Assembly (NCBI RefSeq): GCF_014764705.1
Contig: NZ_JACXXG010000022.1
Location: 17,223-81,222, forward strand
Reading direction: 5' to 3'
DNA: 64,000 nucleotides
Origin: Stutzerimonas kunmingensis
GTDB taxonomy: Bacteria > Pseudomonadota > Gammaproteobacteria > Pseudomonadales > Pseudomonadaceae
The notes beneath the pieces were generated by a model. That model saw nothing but the letters and a program-made list of their open reading frames with translations. It ran no database searches and was not told where the DNA came from. This document shows, piece by piece, positions 58,776 to 64,000 of the stretch. Positions within the stretch are counted from its first letter, which is position 1; the number at the start of each line of letters is the position of its first letter. A program made the translations under genes and the position numbers.

Positions 58776-59105
58776 GGCTGGCGTCCTGATTAGATGAAAT
58801 GGGCGTGCGAAGACGCGCATCTTACCGAGCCTCGTGCGCGTGTAAAAGCATGGCCGCGATGCGCACCGCAGAGCAGGTCACACCTCGACCGCGCCGCTCG
58901 GAGGAAGAAATCCAAAATAAAGCTCGCTTTGCTCCAGAAAAAAGGTATTGTTACTGGGCTGCTGCTGCATGTGTCACCGTGAATCGCTACATGTTTAGAT
59001 TTCGATCCAAATATCGATACGACTCCTATCTCCTTGCACACAGTGATGTTCGGACCTTTTCAGTCCGCACTTTATTTTTCAAAACTTGGTTCAAGGAGAC
59101 ATCAA
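58776..59105. other. Leader region of the cold-shock gene
   Basis: These 330 bases lie between divergent dcd and the cold-shock gene. No gene is evident. They likely contain both promoters and a long 5' untranslated region, as is usual for csp genes, but I did not identify the cold-box sequence. AAGGAG stands just before the csp start. Confidence 0.5.
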
Positions 59106-59315
59106 ATGTCCAATCGCCAAACCGGTACCGTTAAGTGGTTCAACGATGAGAAAGGCTTCGGCTTCATCACTCCGCAATCCGGTGACGACCTCTTCGTACA
59201 CTTCCGCGCCATCCAGGGCGACGGTTTCAAGAGCCTGAAAGAAGGCCAGCAAGTTTCCTTCGTCGCTACCCGCGGCCAGAAGGGCATGCAAGCTGAGGAA
59301 GTTCAGGTTATCTAA
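59106..59315 (+). CDS. Cold-shock domain protein
   Basis: The 69-residue protein is a single cold-shock domain: [15 protein letters not shown] (RNP1, KGFGFI), [10 protein letters not shown] (RNP2, LFVHF), and [23 protein letters not shown]. It binds single-stranded RNA and DNA. It is close to the CspA-type proteins of pseudomonads, so induction by cold cannot be taken for granted. ATG 59106 has AAGGAG seven bases upstream. A terminator follows. Confidence 0.95.
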   Translation: MSNRQTGTVKWFNDEKGFGFITPQSGDDLFVHFRAIQGDGFKSLKEGQQVSFVATRGQKGMQAEEVQVI

Positions 59316-59330
59316 CCTGAGTCTTCTCTG

Positions 59331-59359
59331 AAAAAGCCTCGCTTCGGCGGGGCTTTTTT
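59331..59359 (+). terminator. Terminator after the cold-shock gene
   Basis: AAAAAGCCTCGC and the reverse arm GGCGGGGCTTTTTT form a stem over TTCG, ending in a T run. It lies 16 bases after the stop codon. Confidence 0.88.
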
Positions 59360-59417
59360 GTGCCTGCAATTTATCGCCGGGCGCGGGCGGTGACGCATGG
59401 CATCACCGCCTCTAGGC

Positions 59418-60512
59418 TCAGTCCTCGGAAATGACGATCTTCGGCATCGACTGCGCGATGATTTGCCCACTCTGGGCGATACGGGCACCGACGGTACGCG
59501 CCACCTCTTGGTAAATCATCGCGATCTGGCTTTCCGGATCAGCTAGCACGGTCGGCTTGCCCGCATCCGCCTGACTGCGAATCGCCATCGACAAAGGTAG
59601 CGATGCCAGCAGATCGACGTTGTACTGCGCCGCCAGCTTCTCGCCACCACCCTCACCGAACAGATGCTCCGCATGGCCGCAGCTCGAGCAGATATGGATG
59701 GCCATGTTCTCCACCACACCGAGCACTGGAATGTTCACCTTGCGGAACATCTCAACTCCCTTCTTGGCGTCGAGCAACGCCAGATCCTGCGGCGTGGTCA
59801 CGATGACCGCCCCCGTCACCGGCACTTTCTGCGCCAGCGTCAGCTGGATATCGCCCGTCCCCGGCGGCATATCCACCACCAGATAATCGAGATCGTTCCA
59901 GGCGGTCTGAGTGATCAACTGCAACAGCGCACCGGAAACCATCGGCCCGCGCCAGACCATCGGCGTCTTGTCATCGGACAGGAACGCCATGGACATGACC
60001 TGCACCCCGTGGGCCTCTAGAGGGATGAACGCCTTGCCATCGCGAATCTCCGGGCGCGTGCCTTCTGCGATACCGAACATGATGCCCTGGCTCGGGCCAT
60101 AGATGTCGGCATCCAGCACGCCCACCCGTGCACCTTCGCGCGCCAAGGCCAGAGCCAGATTGGCGGCTGTGGTCGACTTGCCCACCCCGCCCTTACCGGA
60201 TGCCACGGCGATGATGTTCTTCACATTGGAAAGCGCCGGCACCTGATCCTGCGCCTTGTGCGGACGCACGACGCAATCGACCTGGACATCGGCGCGACTG
60301 ACGCCATCCAGATGCTCGATAGCCATCGCCAGCATCTGTGCCCAGCCACTGCGAAACAGCGCAGCGGCGTAGCCCAACTCAAGCTGCACGCTGACCCTAT
60401 CACCCTGCACCTCGATCGAACGCACGCAGCCGGCGCTCACCGGATCCTGATTCAAATGGGGATCGGTGTACTGGCGCAGGACGGTTTCCACAGCTTCGCG
60501 AGTGACGGACAT
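59418..60512 (-). CDS. apbC: Iron-sulfur cluster carrier ApbC/Mrp
   Basis: The 364-residue P-loop ATPase delivers Fe-S clusters. A MIP18-type N-terminal domain (about 1-90: MSVTREAVETVLRQYTDPHL) precedes the deviant Walker A in AVASGKGGVGKSTTAANLAL, near residue 105. The cluster-binding pair is CSSC in IHICSSCGHAEHLFG, near residue 265. It is transcribed divergently from metG with 174 bases between, a frequent arrangement in Proteobacteria. Confidence 0.95.
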   Translation of the reverse strand: MSVTREAVETVLRQYTDPHLNQDPVSAGCVRSIEVQGDRVSVQLELGYAAALFRSGWAQMLAMAIEHLDGVSRADVQVDCVVRPHKAQDQVPALSNVKNIIAVASGKGGVGKSTTAANLALALAREGARVGVLDADIYGPSQGIMFGIAEGTRPEIRDGKAFIPLEAHGVQVMSMAFLSDDKTPMVWRGPMVSGALLQLITQTAWNDLDYLVVDMPPGTGDIQLTLAQKVPVTGAVIVTTPQDLALLDAKKGVEMFRKVNIPVLGVVENMAIHICSSCGHAEHLFGEGGGEKLAAQYNVDLLASLPLSMAIRSQADAGKPTVLADPESQIAMIYQEVARTVGARIAQSGQIIAQSMPKIVISED

Positions 60513-60686
60513 GGTTACTCCTAGAAAGACCGAGCAAATCAGACAGGCATCTTACCCCGCACGCCGCTTCCGAGCCCAACACCAACCGGCACTGTCGAAG
60601 CCGGGGATGGGCAGCGCGGGTGAAAAATACGCGCCGGGCCTTTATAGTTGCAAACTTTCTTTCGCAATTCCGACTGCAGATTTCCC

Positions 60687-62729
60687 ATGTCCGAAGCTCG
60701 CCAGATTCTCGTTACCAGCGCACTGCCCTACGCCAACGGTTCGATCCACCTCGGCCATATGCTCGAGTACATTCAGACGGACATGTGGGTGCGCTTCCAG
60801 AAGCTGCGCGGCAATCAGTGCATTTATGTCTGCGCCGACGACGCCCACGGCTCGGCAATCATGCTGCGTGCCGAGAAAGAAGGCATCACGCCCGAGCAAT
60901 TGATCGCCAACGTGCAGGCCGAACACGGCAGTGATTTCGCCGACTTCCTGGTGGACTTCGACAACTTCCACTCCACCCATTCGGAAGAGAACCGCAAGCT
61001 TGCCGAGCTGATCTACACACACCTGCGCGACGCCGGCCACATCGCAACCCGCTCGGTGACCCAGTATTTTGACCCCGAGAAGGGCATGTTCCTCGCCGAC
61101 CGCTTCATCAAGGGCACCTGCCCGAAGTGCGCGGCCGAGGACCAGTACGGCGACAACTGCGAGAAGTGTGGCGCCACCTACGAGCCGACCGAACTGAAAG
61201 ATCCGCGTTCGGCGATCTCCGGCGCCACGCCAGTGCTGAAGGACTCCAAGCACTTCTTCTTCAAGCTGCCGGACTTCGAGGCCATGCTCAAGCAATGGAC
61301 CCGCGGCGGTGCGCTGCAGGAGTCGGTTGCCAACAAGATCGCCGAATGGCTCGACGGAGGGTTACAGGAGTGGGACATCTCGCGTGACGCGCCCTACTTC
61401 GGCTTCGAAATTCCGGGTGAACCGGGCAAGTATTTCTACGTCTGGCTGGACGCACCGATCGGCTACATGGCCAGCTTCGAGAACCTGTGCAAGCGCCGCC
61501 CGGAGCTGAGCTTCGACACGTTCTGGAGCAAGGATTCGACCGCCGAGCTGTACCACTTCATCGGCAAGGACATCATCAACTTCCACACCCTGTTCTGGCC
61601 CGCCATGCTGGAAGGCGCCGGTTTCCGCAAGCCGACCGCGGTCAACGTGCACGGCTACCTGACGGTGAATGGACAGAAGATGTCCAAGTCGCGCGGCACC
61701 TTTATCAAGGCGCGCACATATCTCGATCACCTGAACCCGGAATACCTGCGTTATTACTATGCGTCGAAGCTGGGCCGCGGCGTGGACGACCTCGATCTGA
61801 ACCTCGAAGATTTCGTGCAGAAGGTCAACTCCGATCTGGTCGGCAAGGTGGTCAACATCGCCAGCCGCTGCGCCGGCTTCATCCACAAAGGCAACGGCGG
61901 TGTGATGGTCGACGCCAACCCTGAACCGGAACTGTGGGCAGCCTTCCAAGCCGCCGCCCCGAGCATCGCCGAGGCTTACGAGGCACGCGACTTCGCCCGT
62001 GCCATGCGCGAAATCATGGCGCTCGCTGACCGTGCCAACGCCTGGATTGCCGATAAGGCGCCATGGGCGCTTAACAAGGTTGAAGGCAAGCAGGCCGAGG
62101 TACAGGAAATCTGTGCACTAGGCATCAACCTGTTCCGCCAGCTGGTGATTTTCCTCAAGCCGGTGCTGCCCAACCTCGCCGCGGCTGCCGAGCAGTTCCT
62201 CAATGTTGAGCCGCTCACTTGGAACGACCATGCGACGCTGCTGGCCAACCACCAGCTCAATGCTTTCACTCCGCTAATGACCCGCATTGAACCCTCGAAG
62301 ATCGAAGCCATGATCGAAGCATCCAAAGAAGACCTCGCCTCCAGCGAAGCCGCAGCTGCCCCGGCGGGCAATGGCGAACTGACCAAGCAGCCGATCGCCG
62401 CGGAAATCAACTTCGATGCCTTTGCCGCGGTCGATCTGCGCATTGCACTGATCGAGAAGGCCGAGTTCGTCGAAGGCGCCGACAAGCTGCTACGTCTGAC
62501 CCTGGACATCGGCGATGCCAAGCGCAACGTTTTCTCCGGCATCAAGAGCGCCTACCCGGACCCAAGCAAGCTGGAAGGTCGTCTGACCCTGTATGTCGCT
62601 AACCTGGCGCCGCGCAAGATGAAGTTCGGCGTTTCGGAAGGTATGGTCCTCGCGGCTGGCCCCGGCGGTAGCGAAATCTACCTGCTGAGCCCCGACAACG
62701 GCGCCAAGCCGGGCCAGCGCGTCATGTAA
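60687..62729 (+). CDS. metG: Methionyl-tRNA synthetase
   Basis: The 680-residue enzyme charges tRNA-Met. The class I signature HIGH appears as [10 protein letters not shown] near residue 25. The zinc knuckle is [18 protein letters not shown], near 145, and KMSKSRGTF lies near 333. A C-terminal tRNA-binding domain (about 570-680, [20 protein letters not shown]) allows dimerisation. The start [18 protein letters not shown] is conserved. An in-frame ATG 13 codons upstream is less likely. Confidence 0.96.
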   Translation: MSEARQILVTSALPYANGSIHLGHMLEYIQTDMWVRFQKLRGNQCIYVCADDAHGSAIMLRAEKEGITPEQLIANVQAEHGSDFADFLVDFDNFHSTHSEENRKLAELIYTHLRDAGHIATRSVTQYFDPEKGMFLADRFIKGTCPKCAAEDQYGDNCEKCGATYEPTELKDPRSAISGATPVLKDSKHFFFKLPDFEAMLKQWTRGGALQESVANKIAEWLDGGLQEWDISRDAPYFGFEIPGEPGKYFYVWLDAPIGYMASFENLCKRRPELSFDTFWSKDSTAELYHFIGKDIINFHTLFWPAMLEGAGFRKPTAVNVHGYLTVNGQKMSKSRGTFIKARTYLDHLNPEYLRYYYASKLGRGVDDLDLNLEDFVQKVNSDLVGKVVNIASRCAGFIHKGNGGVMVDANPEPELWAAFQAAAPSIAEAYEARDFARAMREIMALADRANAWIADKAPWALNKVEGKQAEVQEICALGINLFRQLVIFLKPVLPNLAAAAEQFLNVEPLTWNDHATLLANHQLNAFTPLMTRIEPSKIEAMIEASKEDLASSEAAAAPAGNGELTKQPIAAEINFDAFAAVDLRIALIEKAEFVEGADKLLRLTLDIGDAKRNVFSGIKSAYPDPSKLEGRLTLYVANLAPRKMKFGVSEGMVLAAGPGGSEIYLLSPDNGAKPGQRVM

Positions 62730-62790
62730 ACCGGCGTTCGCGTGCCGGCCTCTCGAGCGGCACGCGAAACCCGGCGTTAACGGAAACGCT

Positions 62791-63003
62791 ATGAGCGAGC
62801 CTGTAGATCCTTCCAACTGCCCGCTCTGCGGTCAGCCCAACCAGTGCGGCGAGTGCGACCCTGCCGCCGCCCAGCCCTGCTGGTGCTTCACGACCCCAAT
62901 CCCCGATCACGTGCTCGAGCGCATTCCTGCCACGCTCCGAAATCAGGCCTGTATCTGCGCGCGTTGCGCTCGCAGCCAAACCGCTCCTCCAGATGCGCCT
63001 TGA
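62791..63003 (+). CDS. Cysteine-rich CWC-family protein
   Basis: The 70-residue protein has nine cysteines: CPLCGQPNQCGECD, then QPCWCFTTPIPDHVLERIP and ACICARCARS. The central CWCF pattern defines the CWC family. Zinc or other metal binding is likely but the function is unknown. Its end overlaps the rsuA start by 11 bases, so it is co-translated with the pseudouridine synthase. That pairing is common in this family. Confidence 0.88.
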   Translation: MSEPVDPSNCPLCGQPNQCGECDPAAAQPCWCFTTPIPDHVLERIPATLRNQACICARCARSQTAPPDAP

Positions 63004-63685
63004 CCGCTACCTCGCCAATCGCGCACGTCTAAGTCGTCAGGACGTTCGGCGCCTGCTGGCCGAAGACCGAGTGCTGGTGAACGGCGAAACCAGCCGGATA
63101 GTGGATCTGGAAGTTCGTGTATTCGACCGAATCGAGCTGGACGGAGAACTGCTGCAAGCGGGGAAAGCGGCGCGCTACCTGATGCTGCATAAGCCGGCAG
63201 GCTGCGCCAGCGCTACCCAGGACGCGACACACCGAACCGTGCTCGACCTGATCGACGAGCCGGACAAGCAAGACCTGCACATCGCCGGCCGCCTCGATTT
63301 CAATACCACCGGCCTTATGCTGCTCACCAACGACGGCCAGTGGTCCCGCCGCCTGACCCAGCCTACCAGCCTGCTGGGCAAGGTCTATCTGGTCGAAACC
63401 GAAGACGAGATCGACCCGGCCTGCGTTGACGTTTTTGCCCAGGGCATGTATTTCCGCTTCGAAAACCTCACCACCCTACCCGCCGAACTCGTACTGCTCG
63501 AACCCCGCCGCGCCCGTCTGACCCTGCACGAGGGCCGCTACCACCAGGTCAAGCGCATGTTCGGTCGCTTCAACAACAAGGTCACCGCCCTGCATCGCGA
63601 AAGCATGGGTCCTCTGACGCTGGACCTAGCACTGGAACCCGGCCGGTATCGATCGCTGACCGAGCAGGAGATCGCTCGGATCTGA
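62993..63685 (+). CDS. rsuA: 16S rRNA pseudouridine synthase RsuA
   Basis: The 230-residue enzyme converts a 16S rRNA uridine (U516 in E. coli) to pseudouridine. The N-terminal S4 RNA-binding domain is MRLDRYLANRARLSRQDVRR and VLVNGETSRIVD. The catalytic Asp is in GRLDFNTTGLMLLTNDG, near residue 102. LHEGRYHQVKRMFGRFNNKV is the family motif near the C-terminus. It overlaps the CWC gene by 11 bases. Confidence 0.93.
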   Translation: MRLDRYLANRARLSRQDVRRLLAEDRVLVNGETSRIVDLEVRVFDRIELDGELLQAGKAARYLMLHKPAGCASATQDATHRTVLDLIDEPDKQDLHIAGRLDFNTTGLMLLTNDGQWSRRLTQPTSLLGKVYLVETEDEIDPACVDVFAQGMYFRFENLTTLPAELVLLEPRRARLTLHEGRYHQVKRMFGRFNNKVTALHRESMGPLTLDLALEPGRYRSLTEQEIARI

Positions 63686-63765
63686 ACCCTTTTCGCCTGC
63701 CCGCCAGAAAAACCCAATGCCGCCCTTCATTTCGCCCAAGCCTTCTGGTAAAAAGGCACCCCTGA

Positions 63766-63839
63766 GCGGGCGTCGTATAATGGCATTACCTGAGCTTCCC
63801 AAGCTCATGACGAGGGTTCGATTCCCTTCGCCCGCTCCA
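63766..63839 (+). tRNA. tRNA-Gly (anticodon CCC)
   Basis: This 74-base cloverleaf starts GCGGGCG. It has anticodon stem TGAGC/GCTCA around loop TTCCCAA (anticodon CCC), T loop GTTCGATT and an encoded CCA. It reads GGG glycine codons. It is followed by a terminator and then the transposase fragment. Confidence 0.95.
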
Positions 63840-63846
63840 GATTCTA

Positions 63847-63873
63847 CGGGGCCTCTAGTGAGGCCCCTTTTTA
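63847..63873 (+). terminator. Terminator after tRNA-Gly
   Basis: GGGGCCTC and GAGGCCCC form a perfect 8-bp stem over TAGT, followed by TTTTTA. It also abuts the convergent transposase end. Confidence 0.9.
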
Positions 63874-63878
63874 TTGGT

Positions 63879-64000
63879 TCATCGCGCTTTCCCGGGGAAG
63901 GCAGCCTTGATTTTCAGGAAAAAGTATTCCGAGTCCCGAAAACCATAGGCCATACGCTTGATCACCTTGATGCGGTTGTTGACGCCCTCAAGGACGCTGG
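63879..64000 (-). mobile_element. ISL3-type transposase, C-terminal end (partial)
   Basis: The minus strand reads about 40 residues in frame to a TGA at 63879-63881. They include VLEGVNNRIKVIKRMAYG, then FRDSEYFFLKIKAAFPG. This is the characteristic C-terminus of ISL3-family transposases (the EGxNNxIKxIKR motif with the last catalytic Glu in it). The 5' part lies beyond the right edge of the window, so intactness is unknown. No terminal inverted repeat could be defined between it and the tRNA-Gly terminator. Confidence 0.88.

Overview
This window is a high-GC gammaproteobacterial chromosome segment. It most resembles the Pseudomonas stutzeri group (Stutzerimonas). The evidence is gene content and order: amrZ, alaS-lysC-csrA followed by tRNA-Ser and two tRNA-Arg genes, a complete late cobalamin pathway, napEDABC, and ttcA. 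Short palindromes of the GTAGG(G)TGGA...TCCACC type also fit this group. The assignment comes from protein motifs I recognise, not from a database search. No rRNA, CRISPR array or prophage was seen. The only clear mobile-element trace is the 3' end of an ISL3-type transposase running off the right edge.

Layout. 1-1435: tRNA-Arg(CCU), two small exported or membrane proteins, and the ribbon-helix-helix regulator AmrZ. 1708-4904: oadGAB, a sodium-pumping oxaloacetate decarboxylase. 5045-7295: MgtE and a DUF4124 exported protein. 7345-12182: two identical tRNA-Arg(ACG), tRNA-Ser(GCU), csrA/rsmA, lysC and alaS. 12353-18153: threonine aldolase, an exported zinc protease, YcgN, a Met-rich periplasmic protein, YcgL, RNase D and a mercaptopyruvate sulfurtransferase. 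18351-24434: a FadL-type porin, an exported glutathione peroxidase, modABC, RidA and a LysR regulator. 24431-36935: a leftward run of 13 B12 genes behind one cobalamin riboswitch. 37090-41428: metallophosphoesterase, NhaD antiporter, two NlpC/P60 lipoproteins and a sirtuin. 41552-44939: the bd-oxidase operon cydP-A-B-X-ybgE. 45262-50445: small unknown genes, a Tag-type glycosylase, a DAHP synthase behind an aromatic attenuation leader, ttcA and a DnaJ-related protein. 50584-53809: two Yip1-type membrane paralogues, SprT and an MFS transporter. 54002-58106: napEDABC. 58209-64000: dcd, a cold-shock protein, apbC/mrp, metG, a CWC protein, rsuA, tRNA-Gly and the IS fragment.

The genes form a coherent respiratory and salt-adapted physiology. 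ModABC supplies molybdate for the NapA cofactor, and nap plus the bd oxidase cover nitrate and low oxygen. OadGAB exports sodium using decarboxylation energy, while NhaD exchanges sodium for protons. The B12 operon combines outer-membrane uptake (BtuB), a probable solitary inner-membrane importer (BtuM-like), dimethylbenzimidazole synthesis (BluB), and amidation, adenosylation and loop assembly.

The points most worth following up are: (1) the DAHP synthase leader, where a 42-codon peptide with a Tyr-Tyr-Phe-Gly-Tyr-Trp-Phe run sits before a strong terminator, followed by a second aromatic-rich 31-codon ORF before the enzyme gene; (2) the BtuM-like protein with a candidate cobalt-ligand cysteine; and (3) a BtuF-like binding protein with a firmly fixed start and no signal peptide inside the B12 biosynthesis operon.
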